Part shown: in pieces, positions 6,587 through 14,178 of the stretch | Layout of the letters: every line of letters begins with the position of its first letter | Numbering within the stretch: position 1 is the stretch's first letter | Source: a virus | Reading direction: 5' to 3' (one strand) | DNA length: 26,403 nucleotides | Virus record (IMG/VR): IMGVR_UViG_3300008954_000238 | Span: 1-26,403 of that record | Notes under the pieces: model-generated | Seen by the model: only the letters and a program-made list of their open reading frames with translations | Database searches by the model: none | Told to the model about the DNA's origin: nothing | Program-made: the position numbers and the translations under genes

Positions 6587-6846
6587 AAGAAAAAATAAAG
6601 AGCTTTATAGGGACGCTTGAAAGCGATCTTGATGATATGTATGAGCACATTCTTGATGAAAAAAGGCCGCATATTGACAATATTTTATATTGTGGTAGAG
6701 TAATGGAAAGGGAAAAAATTATAAATAAGTTAATTTTTTTATTAGATGATTTGGAATTAGATGATTTGGAATTAAAAGATGGAAACAATAGAAAGCATAG
6801 CAAGCCTAGCAAGCCTAAAGTTGCAAACAAGATGGGCCAGAAATAG
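6583..6846 (+). CDS. Hypothetical acidic/helical protein with in-frame 15-bp tandem repeat
   Basis: An 87-aa protein starting within an ATGA overlap. Residues 1-55 are helical (ESDLDDMYEHILDEKRPHID), with two candidate amphipathic helices. A perfect in-frame 15-bp duplication (6742-6771) gives two LDDLE units. The C-terminal ~20 residues (NNRKHSKPSKPK, then KMGQK) are of different character and overlap the next coding frame by 68 nt. The native protein may therefore have ended near residue 65, or the two frames may once have been joined. No family recognised. Confidence 0.5.
   Translation: MKEKIKSFIGTLESDLDDMYEHILDEKRPHIDNILYCGRVMEREKIINKLIFLLDDLELDDLELKDGNNRKHSKPSKPKVANKMGQK
6742..6771 (+). 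repeat. Perfect 15-bp tandem repeat
   Basis: Two head-to-tail copies of TTAGATGATTTGGAA, in frame within the 6583 gene and encoding LDDLE twice. The right end supplies GGAA about 8 nt upstream of the ATG at 6779, so the duplication may also affect initiation of the overlapping gene. Confidence 0.85.
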
Positions 6847-6970
6847 AGTTTTAAGGGCTGAGTCTGAATTAAAAGAATCAATTGAACACCTTGAAAAACT
6901 AGAGAAGATGCTAGAATTAGAGCTAGAAAAATACAATAATTCACATTTAAGCCAAGAGAAACGAGCCTAA
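6779..6970 (+). CDS. Hypothetical 63-aa coiled-coil protein
   Basis: ATG 6779 preceded by GGAA at about 8 nt. The N-terminus reads METIESIASLASLK, then WARNRVLRAE. A long Glu/Leu/Lys helix follows, with heptad spacing (ESELKESIEHLEKLEKMLEL). It overlaps the preceding gene by 68 nt, unusually long for this genome, but its amino-acid texture is more protein-like than the overlapped tail of that gene. It is probably a small oligomeric helical protein. A +1 join between the two frames is possible. No family recognised. Confidence 0.5.
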   Translation: METIESIASLASLKLQTRWARNRVLRAESELKESIEHLEKLEKMLELELEKYNNSHLSQEKRA

Positions 6971-6986
6971 GCGGTGGCAAAGTATT

Positions 6987-7253
6987 ATGAAAGTTTTGAA
7001 CAATCGTGACAAAGTGATTGAATTAAGGCTCGCGAACTGTAAAGAGCAGCAATTTATAGACAATACGCCGGAGTGGTTAATGCCTAAATCCTTTTTAATA
7101 GAATCTTACGATGAGCTAGAAAGGAAAGAGCGAGATCCTAATGAGCTGGTCGAGTGTGGTGACGTGTTTGGCGACAAATCATTCGCATATGTAGAGCTGG
7201 CAAAAAAGAAAGTGAATCAATTTAAACAGACGCCTTTTGACGATTATGATTAA
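6987..7253 (+). CDS. Hypothetical 88-aa protein
   Basis: ATG 6987; only a weak ribosome site is visible (GCGGTGG further upstream). The protein is charged, with a conserved-looking middle (NTPEWLMPKSFLIESYDEL) and an acidic C-terminus ending FDDYD. No membrane segments, cysteine pairs or known motif. The stop overlaps the start of the next gene. Confidence 0.5.
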   Translation: MKVLNNRDKVIELRLANCKEQQFIDNTPEWLMPKSFLIESYDELERKERDPNELVECGDVFGDKSFAYVELAKKKVNQFKQTPFDDYD

Positions 7254-7443
7254 CGGCTTGCATCAGTTTACAACAAGGGCTTTAGTGGTTGAGCTAAAGA
7301 ACAGGGGTGAGGAAGAGATCGAGCCGTACTTGCAAGATATACTCGATATATATTTGTCTGGCGTTGATTGCGTGGATAGTTATGCAAGCGTCGATGATAT
7401 GATACTTGAAGACCTAGAAGATATAAACGATCACTTAACTTGA
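7246..7443 (+). CDS. Hypothetical 65-aa acidic protein
   Basis: The frame is open from TTG 7237, but ATG 7246, which overlaps the previous stop, is the simpler start. No clear Shine-Dalgarno is present, so reinitiation is likely. The protein is very acidic, especially at the C-terminus (DDMILEDLEDINDHLT). The N-terminal helix TTRALVVELKNRG is the most ordered part. It could be a nucleic-acid mimic or small regulator by charge alone, but no evidence beyond composition. The stop (TGA, 7441-7443) shares a base with the ATG of the broken mini-gene that follows. Confidence 0.5.
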   Translation: MINGLHQFTTRALVVELKNRGEEEIEPYLQDILDIYLSGVDCVDSYASVDDMILEDLEDINDHLT

Positions 7444-7510
7444 TGACGCCAGAAGACAGAATAAGTTTCTAGACTTTATATATGAGAATCACACAGATAC
7501 ATACACATAA
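7443..7510 (+). pseudogene. Broken mini-gene with apparent 1-nt deletion
   Basis: ATG 7443 overlaps the previous stop (TGATG) and reads MTPEDRISF before TAG at 7470-7472. The -1 frame at the same point continues KFLDFIYENHTDTYT to TAA 7508-7510. Joining them (MTPEDRI + KFLDFIYENH...) gives a coherent 22-aa peptide. One missing base near 7463 explains it best; no slippery heptamer is present. It could be a sequencing error. Confidence 0.3.
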
Positions 7511-7534
7511 TATATTTATCGAGCGGGTTTAATG

Positions 7535-7744
7535 ATGGCAAAGAAAAAAATATCAGCAAAAAAGAAGTATGCAGACGGAACAACTTATCGATCCGAGGGA
7601 AAGACCATAAGACGCGTTTCATCGCCGGGCACAAAAAGGGGTGACGCTTACTGTGCTAGGAGTAGCGGACAGAAAAAGACAGCAAAAGTTAAGGCTAGGC
7701 GCTCCGCATGGGGTTGCAAAGGTAAAAAGTCATATAAAAAGTAA
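7535..7744 (+). CDS. Small basic protein, conserved phage type (DUF6321-like?)
   Basis: GAGCGGG (7521-7527) is best spaced for the second of two adjacent ATGs (7535; the other is 7532). The 69-aa product is Lys/Arg-rich throughout. It carries the patterned segment SPGTKRGDAYCARSSGQ, a later WGCKGKK and a basic tail. I remember viral proteins with the order KR-x-(S/A)-YCARS-x-G...RRRxW-x-C, annotated only as a domain of unknown function (DUF6321 in my memory). The two cysteines (in YCAR and WGC) are the conserved pair. Probably DNA-associated or virion-associated, by charge. It is the last gene before the late control region. Confidence 0.6.
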   Translation: MAKKKISAKKKYADGTTYRSEGKTIRRVSSPGTKRGDAYCARSSGQKKTAKVKARRSAWGCKGKKSYKK

Positions 7745-7788
7745 AATCTTTTTGTTGCAGTATATTGATTTAATACTTAAAAAAAAGC

Positions 7789-7830
7789 TTGCATTTTGAT
7801 TAAAACTGTTGTATATATATGGCATAAGAT
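7789..7830 (+). promoter_or_regulatory. Probable Q-dependent late promoter (pR'-like) with pause element
   Basis: -35 TTGCAT (7789-7794) and -10 TATATA (7812-7817) with a 17-bp spacer predict a start at about 7824. TAAGAT at 7825-7830 is a second -10-like hexamer at the very start of the transcript. This is where lambdoid late promoters carry the sigma70-dependent pause signal used for Q loading. GCTT-N8-GATTA (7787-7802) and GCTT-N6-GATTA (7833-7846) form imperfect direct repeats on either side, a possible Q-binding arrangement. The stretch 7745-7868 has no gene. Confidence 0.5.
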
Positions 7831-7868
7831 GGGCTTTTTGTGATTACGCTTATTTTATTTATAATCAA

Positions 7869-7899
7869 CGGGCATGTATGAAACTCTGCCCGCTTTTTG
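7869..7899 (+). terminator. Leader terminator (tR'-like)
   Basis: Stem CGGGCA (7869-7874) / TGCCCG (7887-7892) with a 12-nt loop, followed by CTTTTTG. It lies about 70 nt after the predicted late start, so unmodified polymerase would make a very short leader RNA. Confidence 0.65.
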
Positions 7900-7964
7900 T
7901 GTGTAGCTTAAATATAGAGCACTAGACCGATAAACTAGGCGCTGGTTAAATTCCAGCCACACCA
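7897..7964 (+). other. Degenerate tRNA-like element (Ile-GAT-like anticodon)
   Basis: Five-bp T stem GCTGG/CCAGC (7941-7945, 7953-7957) with loop TTAAATT. TA-GCTT...AGAGC-A resembles the D arm (7904-7920). A CTAG/CTAG anticodon stem holds loop CCGATAA, giving anticodon GAT. GTGTG/CACAC forms most of the acceptor stem, ending CACACCA. Defects: C in place of U33, an A-A mismatch closing the anticodon stem, a D loop lacking GG, a very short variable loop and a mismatch in the acceptor. Probably a decayed tRNA or tRNA mimic. A tRNA-derived attachment site is an alternative, but no integrase is present. Confidence 0.45.
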
Positions 7965-7986
7965 AAAAAATCATTCTCCTGATTTT

Positions 7987-8010
7987 GCCCCGTAACAGGG
8001 GCTTTTTTTT
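7987..8010 (+). terminator. Rho-independent terminator before terminase
   Basis: Stem GCCCC (7987-7991) / GGGGC (7998-8002), loop GTAACA, followed by eight T. An extra 7-bp AT hairpin (AAAATCA 7967-7973 / TGATTTT 7980-7986) sits just upstream. It is the second terminator in the late leader and must be read through for late gene expression. Confidence 0.85.
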
Positions 8011-8035
8011 AATTGCATAAGGACAATCATACTTA

Positions 8036-8509
8036 ATGGCTGAGAATAAAGGCGGAAGGCCGAGCAAATATACCCCAGAGTTAGCGGACTCCATATGCGC
8101 TTTACTAACAGAGGGTAGGTCGCTTCGGTCAATTTGTCGTCAAGACGATATGCCAGCCGCGTCCAGTGTCTTCAAATGGCTAAGAGAACAGGAAGGCTTT
8201 TCGGAGCAATACGCAAAGGCCAAGGAAGAAAGCGCCGATGCTTTAGTTGAAGATATGCTTGATATATCAGACAACGAGGTAAAGGAACCAGTTGTTATTG
8301 ATGGCGTCCCGCTTGTGGTAGACGGAAAGATGGTAATGCAGACGACAAGCGCGGCGGTAGCACATGCAAGGCTTAGGGTTGACACTCGCAAATGGTCGGC
8401 CTCTAAACTCAAGCCTAAAAAGTATGGCGATAAAGTCACAACAGAGCATACGGGAAGCGTAAAAACAGCACACACATGGTCAATACAGCCCGTCAAGCCA
8501 AAGGAGTAG
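8036..8509 (+). CDS. Terminase small subunit (Sf6 gp1-like)
   Basis: A 157-aa protein. The N-terminal HTH region starts GGRPSKYTPELADSICALL and continues SLRSIC...SVFKWL, closely following Sf6 gp1 and related small terminases. ADALVEDMLDI and AHARLRVDTRKW with KKYGDK are also family hallmarks. It is expected to form an oligomeric ring that recognises the pac site and presents DNA to the large subunit. About 17 residues longer than Sf6 gp1, largely an insert at VVIDGVPLVVDGKMVMQ before the ARLR helix. AAGGA is 12 nt from the ATG, slightly long. It overlaps the large terminase gene by 34 nt. Confidence 0.9.
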   Translation: MAENKGGRPSKYTPELADSICALLTEGRSLRSICRQDDMPAASSVFKWLREQEGFSEQYAKAKEESADALVEDMLDISDNEVKEPVVIDGVPLVVDGKMVMQTTSAAVAHARLRVDTRKWSASKLKPKKYGDKVTTEHTGSVKTAHTWSIQPVKPKE

Positions 8510-9942
8510 AGGTAAGGTGCGCAGAGAAGCTTCTGCCAATACTATCTAAGCCTAAACGGTTAAAGATTGCCCTCGGCGGGCGCAGTGCAAGCAAATCTAT
8601 TTGTTTTGCTGATGCGTTTTTATATTTCTGTGATGTAGGCGAAAAGCTTTTATGTGCTCGTGAGTTTCAAAATAGTATTGAGGACTCAGTTCACGGGCTA
8701 TTAAAGGCGCGAATTAAAGAGCTGGGGGTTGAGACTCTATCGTCCAGTGCAACAGGTATCACAAGTCAGAATGGCGGTGAAATCTTTTATAAAGGTCTGG
8801 CTAGAAATCCTGATTCCATCAAATCCACTTATGGAATAGACAAGGTTTGGATCGAAGAGGGATCAACAATATCCCAGAAGACGCTGGATATATTGTTGCC
8901 AACTATACGCGAGGATAACTCCGAAATATGGGTAAGCATGAATAGGGGAAGCTCCAAAGACCCTATCTATAGCTTAGTGAGGCCATATGAAAAAGAAATA
9001 GCTAGAAATGGCTTTTATGAAGACGACGATATTTTGATCGTTGAGATCAACTACCCAGATAACCCATGGTTTCCTGAAGTCATGGAGAAGCAAAGGCGCA
9101 GAGATAAGGCGCTATTACCAAGGGCTAAATACAACCACATTTGGTTGGGTCATTTGTCTGATTCAGTGGATAACGCAATCATTCAGCCGGAATGGTTTGA
9201 TGCTTGTGTCGATTCTCACAAGAAGCTTGGTTTTAAAGCGGAAGGTCAAGATGTTGTGGCACATGACCCATCAGACGATGGAGAAGACGCAGACGCCAGA
9301 GCATTAGCGCACCGTAAAGGCTCGGTTTTTATCGATGTAGGAGAGAACGATAAGGACGATATAAACAAAGCTCTCGACTGGTCTACAGATTACGCAAACA
9401 ACAACCTAGCAGACCTCTACTTATGGGACTGTGACGGCGTAGGGCTTGGCCTGAAGCGTGATGTATCAAATGCGTTTAAGGGTAAACATACGAAGTTTCA
9501 CATGTTTAAGGGAGGCAATACTTGTTACCACCCTGACAAGGTTATTGAAACGCTTGAAAACGAAGAGAAGGGCTTAAAAAAGAGAGTTACAAACAAAGAT
9601 CTTTTCTTCAACACCATAGCCCAGTGTTATTGGGAGCTTGCCGAACGAATGCGTAAGACGTACCGAGCGGTCGAGCATGGCGAGTATATCGACCCGGACG
9701 AATTAATCAGCTTTAACTCAAGTATAAAGAAAATAGATTTTCTTCGATCTGAGCTTTGCAGCGTGCCGAAGAAAGAAAACGGCAACGGCAAGTTTCAGTT
9801 AGTACCAAAGAAAGACCGGGAAGATGCAAGCCCGAATATGGCCGATTGTTGCGCCATGACAATGGCAGCTAAATATATCAATTTAGAGAACAAAAAAAGC
9901 ACAATTAATTTACAAATGGCACAAAACTTCACGCATTTCTAA
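8476..9942 (+). CDS. Terminase large subunit (Sf6 gp2-like)
   Basis: A 488-aa packaging ATPase/nuclease. It follows Sf6 gp2 across its length: LCAREFQNSIEDSV, SIKSTYGIDKVWIEE (Walker B with catalytic E), ILLPTIR...EIWVSMN, INYPDNPWFPEV, HIWLGH, AHDPSDDGEDA (nuclease acid) and YLWDCDGVG. It cuts concatemeric DNA and drives it through the portal using ATP. The P-loop (residues 34-41) reads GGRSASKS, with Ser where Sf6 has the Gly before Lys. ATG 8476 lies inside the small subunit gene without a clear Shine-Dalgarno and is the only plausible start in frame. The stop shares one base with the portal start (TAATG). Confidence 0.95.
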   Translation: MVNTARQAKGVEVRCAEKLLPILSKPKRLKIALGGRSASKSICFADAFLYFCDVGEKLLCAREFQNSIEDSVHGLLKARIKELGVETLSSSATGITSQNGGEIFYKGLARNPDSIKSTYGIDKVWIEEGSTISQKTLDILLPTIREDNSEIWVSMNRGSSKDPIYSLVRPYEKEIARNGFYEDDDILIVEINYPDNPWFPEVMEKQRRRDKALLPRAKYNHIWLGHLSDSVDNAIIQPEWFDACVDSHKKLGFKAEGQDVVAHDPSDDGEDADARALAHRKGSVFIDVGENDKDDINKALDWSTDYANNNLADLYLWDCDGVGLGLKRDVSNAFKGKHTKFHMFKGGNTCYHPDKVIETLENEEKGLKKRVTNKDLFFNTIAQCYWELAERMRKTYRAVEHGEYIDPDELISFNSSIKKIDFLRSELCSVPKKENGNGKFQLVPKKDREDASPNMADCCAMTMAAKYINLENKKSTINLQMAQNFTHF

Positions 9943-11927
9943 TGAAAGACGATTTACAGAAATTCCTGTCAGAACTTGAGGCGGACAGAAACGCGAATGA
10001 CGATATTCGCGATATGTGCAATGAAGAACTGCGATTCGCTTTAGTTCCCGGCGCTCAATGGGAGGACTGGGACATAAAAGGCTATAGCAATCGACCTAAG
10101 CTTGAAATCGACATGACTTCTCCGTATTTAATGCGAACCTATGCGAAGTATTGCGACTCAAGAGTGCAGCCAGACTTTCAGCCGGACGACGGAGCCGGGG
10201 ATGACTTGTCTGATGTTGTGGACGGCCTATATCGTCGAGATGTTCATCGTAGAGGCGGGCAAGACGCAATAGATACGGCTGTTTTTGAGGCTATGGCTTG
10301 CGGTTTTGGTGCGATATTGTTCGGTGAAGAGTACGACGATGAGGAAGACTTAGATAATGATCGGCAAAACATCAAGATAACGGAAATAAATAACGCTTAT
10401 AGTTCGGTGTTTTTCGATTGCTCAAGCAAAAGAGCAGATAAGGCAGATGCCCAGCATGTAACATTGCTGACAATGTACAGCAGGGAAAAGTTCAGTGAAA
10501 TATGGCCAGACAAAGAATTTTCAAGCCTCACCACTAGGGACAGAAAGTCATTTAATTATAATGTAGGAAATAATATGACTTATGTCGCGACTAGGTATGA
10601 CATAAGGGAGAAAAGAGAAAAATTTTACTTTTACACAAACCCTATGGTGCAGGGTGATAATGCAACCCAAAGACTGCCAAAGAATGACCACTGGGAAAAA
10701 GACGATGCGCTATTGCGTAGTCAAGGGTATCAATTTACAAGAGCTAGAACGCTAAAAATAAAAAGCGTATACAAAACAGTATTTAGTGGATCAGAGATTT
10801 TAGAGAAGCCAACAAGGATACAGGGAAAGCTTTTACCTGTCGTTCCTTGTTATGGGTTTAGAATGTTCGTTGACGGGTCAGAATATTTTCACGGATTAAG
10901 CAGAAAAAAAATAGACTCGCAAAGAATGTTCAATATGGTGGGCAGTCTTACGGCTGAAAGTGCAGCAAGAAGTCATCCGGCAATACCCATACTGACGAAT
11001 GACCAAATGGCAAACGAAGAAAGTCAAAAATTGTGGCGTTCTGATAAAAGTAAGCTTGCCTTTTTAACCGTTGATCCTCATGTGGATGAGACCACCGGAC
11101 AAACTCAATTTGGCCCTGTTGGGTACTTGCAAGGCGAGGCAATGACTCAGAGCGGCGCGCAACTTGTCCAAATGACGAATGATATATTGAGACAACAAGT
11201 AGGCGGCGCACCGCAAGACATAACCGATCCCAACGCAAGCGGAAAAGCATTAAACGCCATGATTGGCATGGCCGACCAAGACACTAGGATTTTGTTTGAT
11301 AACATAACCAAATTTGCAAAACGTTGCGGTGAGGTCTGGTTGTCTAAGGCAAAAGAAGTTTACAGCGGCAAGGATAACGCCGGTCGTGTTATGCGTATCT
11401 TTACTAAGAAAGATCAAACAAAGCCGATCACATTATTAGAGCAGCAAGGCGGGCCAAATGGAGTTCAGACCGTAAATGATGTGAGCAAGGGCAGGTTTGA
11501 AGTTATTGTCGATGTCGGCAAATCTTATCAAACCAAGCAAGAAGAAACCTTTGAACAACTAAAAGACATTTTGTCTGTATCTCAAAACACCCCATTATTC
11601 AACACATTGTTGAGCGCGCTAATTCAAAGTATGCCAAGCGCAGGAATGGAGGACATAAAGAAATATTTGCGAAGACAGCAGTTAGCGGAAGGCACTGCAC
11701 AGCCTGAGAGTCAAGAAGAACTTGAATATCTTCAATCATTACAGGCAAGCACAGCCAACCAAGGGCCGGATGCTCAAACCTCCTATATCATGAGCGAGGC
11801 TGCTAAAAATGCAGCAGAAATTCAAAAGGTTCAGAGCGAAATAGCAAAAAATGAAGCTGTTACAGAAAAAACGAGAGTTGAAGCAGCAGCAAAGGCGCAA
11901 GATATCAGAAATAATTTTACCCAATAG
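9942..11927 (+). CDS. Portal protein (P22-like)
   Basis: A 661-aa protein similar in layout to P22 gp1 (725 aa). The N-terminal helix is acidic. It carries GAQWEDWD and later VVDGLYRRDVHR...AVFEAMACGFGAILF. SSVFFDCSSKRADKADAQHV aligns with the P22 segment ending DKSDARHC. The VYKTVFSGSEILEKP and PVVPCYGF...YFHGL stretch and the FEVIVDVGKSYQTKQEE segment also match. The C-terminal ~60 residues are a long Ala/Glu/Gln helix, as in the P22 barrel but shorter. Twelve copies form the DNA channel at the capsid vertex. Translation starts in TAATG overlap with the terminase stop. Confidence 0.93.
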   Translation: MKDDLQKFLSELEADRNANDDIRDMCNEELRFALVPGAQWEDWDIKGYSNRPKLEIDMTSPYLMRTYAKYCDSRVQPDFQPDDGAGDDLSDVVDGLYRRDVHRRGGQDAIDTAVFEAMACGFGAILFGEEYDDEEDLDNDRQNIKITEINNAYSSVFFDCSSKRADKADAQHVTLLTMYSREKFSEIWPDKEFSSLTTRDRKSFNYNVGNNMTYVATRYDIREKREKFYFYTNPMVQGDNATQRLPKNDHWEKDDALLRSQGYQFTRARTLKIKSVYKTVFSGSEILEKPTRIQGKLLPVVPCYGFRMFVDGSEYFHGLSRKKIDSQRMFNMVGSLTAESAARSHPAIPILTNDQMANEESQKLWRSDKSKLAFLTVDPHVDETTGQTQFGPVGYLQGEAMTQSGAQLVQMTNDILRQQVGGAPQDITDPNASGKALNAMIGMADQDTRILFDNITKFAKRCGEVWLSKAKEVYSGKDNAGRVMRIFTKKDQTKPITLLEQQGGPNGVQTVNDVSKGRFEVIVDVGKSYQTKQEETFEQLKDILSVSQNTPLFNTLLSALIQSMPSAGMEDIKKYLRRQQLAEGTAQPESQEELEYLQSLQASTANQGPDAQTSYIMSEAAKNAAEIQKVQSEIAKNEAVTEKTRVEAAAKAQDIRNNFTQ

Positions 11928-11940
11928 GGGAATATAGGTA

Positions 11941-11955
11941 CGTGACCTTATCACG
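11941..11955 (+). other. Small hairpin between portal and scaffold
   Basis: CGTGA / TCACG stem with a 5-nt loop in the 58-nt spacer. No T run follows, so it is not a terminator; it might affect mRNA stability or translation of the scaffold gene. Confidence 0.35.
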
Positions 11956-11985
11956 GTTTACTCGAATCATAACGAGGTTAAAATA

Positions 11986-12894
11986 ATGAGTTTAGAAGAG
12001 GCAGTTAAAGAAGGCGAAAGTCTGAACGGTTCAATGCCCGAGCCACAAGAAGAGGTGGAAGTATTAGAGGTTAATACAACCGAAGAAACTGAGACCAAAG
12101 GCGAAGCGTCAGAAGGCAAGCCTGTCCCGTTACCGTCCTTTTTGGAACAAAAGGCGAAATGGAAAGCTAAAGCCCAAGACGCAGAGGAAACAGCGGAAGA
12201 ACTTCAGCGAAAGTACGAAGCCCAAAGAGCGGAGCTTGCTTTATATAAGGCAGCCCAAAGCGATGAAGGCGAAAAACATAATCTAGTGCCAGATCGATAC
12301 GATTATGACACTGATGAACAGTACGCCGAAGCAACTAGAGAGTATTACTCAAAGATTGCCGAAGAAACCGCACAATCAAAGCTGGAACAGCATTTAGAGG
12401 CACAACGCCAACAAATGGAGCAACAGCAAGCCGAGGAAAAGCAGAAAGCCGTTTTCGATAAACACTATGAACAGGCGGCGGCTTTTGGTGCTTCTGATTA
12501 TGTGGAGGCTGAAGATAATTTCAAACGTGTTTTTGGTAAAGACATAGCACAAAACATCATCACAGTTTTGTCTGACTTTGGGACGGATAGTGCTAAAGCA
12601 GCTTATCATCTAGGGAAGAATGAATCCAAAATGAATGAGTTGTTGACTACCCTAAGCCAAAATCCGGCCGTTGGATTACTCGCCATTAAATCTTATGTCG
12701 ATTCTATCGACACAACTAAAACAACACCCAATGCAGCGCCAGACGAACCGCAAACCAGCACAGGGGGCGGCTTAAATGTCGATTGGAAAACTAAAATTGA
12801 TAAATCTTTAGATGCTTTACAAGCCAAAAAGACAACAATGAAAGATCACATCGCATTGCTAAATCAGGCTAGAGCAGCGGGTGTAAACGTATAG
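11986..12894 (+). CDS. Capsid scaffolding protein (P22 gp8-like)
   Basis: A 302-aa protein, essentially the length of P22 gp8 (303). The first 45 residues are acidic and disordered. Residues about 50-155 are a highly charged helical region (KAQDAEETAEELQRKYEAQR and a Gln/Glu-rich stretch). The C-terminal ~35 residues form a basic helix-turn-helix (KIDKSLDALQAKKTTMKDHI), corresponding to the coat-binding end of gp8. It templates procapsid assembly and leaves before packaging. Position between portal and coat is the canonical one. CGAGGT lies about 8 nt before ATG. Confidence 0.9.
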   Translation: MSLEEAVKEGESLNGSMPEPQEEVEVLEVNTTEETETKGEASEGKPVPLPSFLEQKAKWKAKAQDAEETAEELQRKYEAQRAELALYKAAQSDEGEKHNLVPDRYDYDTDEQYAEATREYYSKIAEETAQSKLEQHLEAQRQQMEQQQAEEKQKAVFDKHYEQAAAFGASDYVEAEDNFKRVFGKDIAQNIITVLSDFGTDSAKAAYHLGKNESKMNELLTTLSQNPAVGLLAIKSYVDSIDTTKTTPNAAPDEPQTSTGGGLNVDWKTKIDKSLDALQAKKTTMKDHIALLNQARAAGVNV

Positions 12895-12906
12895 GTATAA
12901 AACACA

Positions 12907-14172
12907 ATGGCTAATTCATTTAGTAAACAAGAAATGGTTTTGTGGTCTAAAATATGCGAGGGCTACGAAAACCGAAATTTAACTGCGCAAATGGTCGAGA
13001 AATTTGACCCCGGCGCCCAATCAGTTGGCAGGGCTGGCGGCGCATACCGCTATGTTCTTGAAGACATGGCCGAAGTTTCGACGGGCATAGATGTATCTGG
13101 GGATTATAAAGATAAAGTTGAAGCCTCAGTCGCTATAACACTAGGTGCTACAGAAGACGTCAGAAATTCACCATGGGCCTTTTCTGCTTTTGATGCTAAC
13201 GACCCAACCAGACACGACCGAGCCGTCCAAGGAGCAGTGAAAAAGCTATCCTCTGACATTGACACTCGTGTCCAAGATGTGATTGTTAAGCAAGGCGCGC
13301 TAGTAAACTCGGTAACTACCGACATCACAAAATATGATGAGCTGGCCTTAGCCTCTCAATCTTACGCTGAAATCGAGCATAATGATTTTGACGCTCACAT
13401 GCTATTGCCTCCTAAAATTTCTCGCAAAGTTACTGGCGACGTTGCAAACCGTTCTACAATGAACGACAACGCCCGCAATGCTTACGAAAACGGTGTAATT
13501 TTGGATGTGGACGGCATCAGAACATATAAGGCTAATGTAACTAATCGATTGGCGGCGGCTTCTGCTGGCGCGGTCACTGTTGATGGTGCCTCACAAAACA
13601 AAACCCTTGTGGCTTGGCGTTCTGACAAAGACATAAACCCACTGGCAGCGGGCGAGATTGATGACCCACGCTATCAAACTTTAACCGTTGCTGGTACTTC
13701 CTTGTCAGATGGCGATGTTTTCACTATTGATGATGTAAACAGGGTCGGCATGGATACGAAAAAGGACACGAGCACCCAAATGACTTTTCGTGTAATTTCT
13801 GGGGGAGGCACCACTACGCCCGTAATTTCTCCGGCTATAATATCCGACGGCCCTTACCAGAATGTAAACGCAGAGCCTGCGGACGGTGCAGCTATTACAA
13901 AAATCAATGACGCGGCCTGTAATCCGGTTGTTCACTTTGATAAGAGCGCCGTTGTTTGGGTTGGCACCGAGTTTAATGTTGACCAGTTGCAAGGCTCTAT
14001 GGCGGTTGAAACATATACGACTGACTCAGGCATTAGTTTGTTGTTAGCCAAGCAGGGCGGCATTGATGATATGTCGGCAAAATTTAGGCTCACTGTTTGG
14101 GGGCGGCCAAATTTGGTTGACCCATTGAAAGCAGGCTTAATTTTACCTAATCAATCAACAGTAGTTGGTTAA
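12907..14172 (+). CDS. Major capsid protein (P22 coat-like, HK97 fold)
   Basis: A 421-aa protein, near the 430 aa of P22 gp5. The start MANSFSKQEMVLWSKI and the VGRAGGAYRYVLEDMA region fit P22-type coat proteins. An internal beta-rich section (about 215-345) corresponds to the inserted I-domain. It ends in a conserved-looking TVWGRPNLVDPLKAGLILPN. It builds the icosahedral shell. Surprisingly for the most abundant protein, the ribosome site is poor (AGGT about 11 nt from ATG), so translation may depend on coupling to the scaffold gene 12 nt upstream. A strong terminator follows. Confidence 0.93.
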   Translation: MANSFSKQEMVLWSKICEGYENRNLTAQMVEKFDPGAQSVGRAGGAYRYVLEDMAEVSTGIDVSGDYKDKVEASVAITLGATEDVRNSPWAFSAFDANDPTRHDRAVQGAVKKLSSDIDTRVQDVIVKQGALVNSVTTDITKYDELALASQSYAEIEHNDFDAHMLLPPKISRKVTGDVANRSTMNDNARNAYENGVILDVDGIRTYKANVTNRLAAASAGAVTVDGASQNKTLVAWRSDKDINPLAAGEIDDPRYQTLTVAGTSLSDGDVFTIDDVNRVGMDTKKDTSTQMTFRVISGGGTTTPVISPAIISDGPYQNVNAEPADGAAITKINDAACNPVVHFDKSAVVWVGTEFNVDQLQGSMAVETYTTDSGISLLLAKQGGIDDMSAKFRLTVWGRPNLVDPLKAGLILPNQSTVVG

Positions 14173-14178
14173 ATTATT

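Noticed and set aside
7941-7964. attP core from a tRNA 3' end
   Set aside because: The sequence looks like a T arm plus CCA, but no integrase or excisionase is in the window and the rest of a tRNA is partly present, so a degenerate tRNA is the simpler reading.
8140-8496. 118-aa minus-strand ORF
   Set aside because: Antisense to the small terminase, whose homology is strong.
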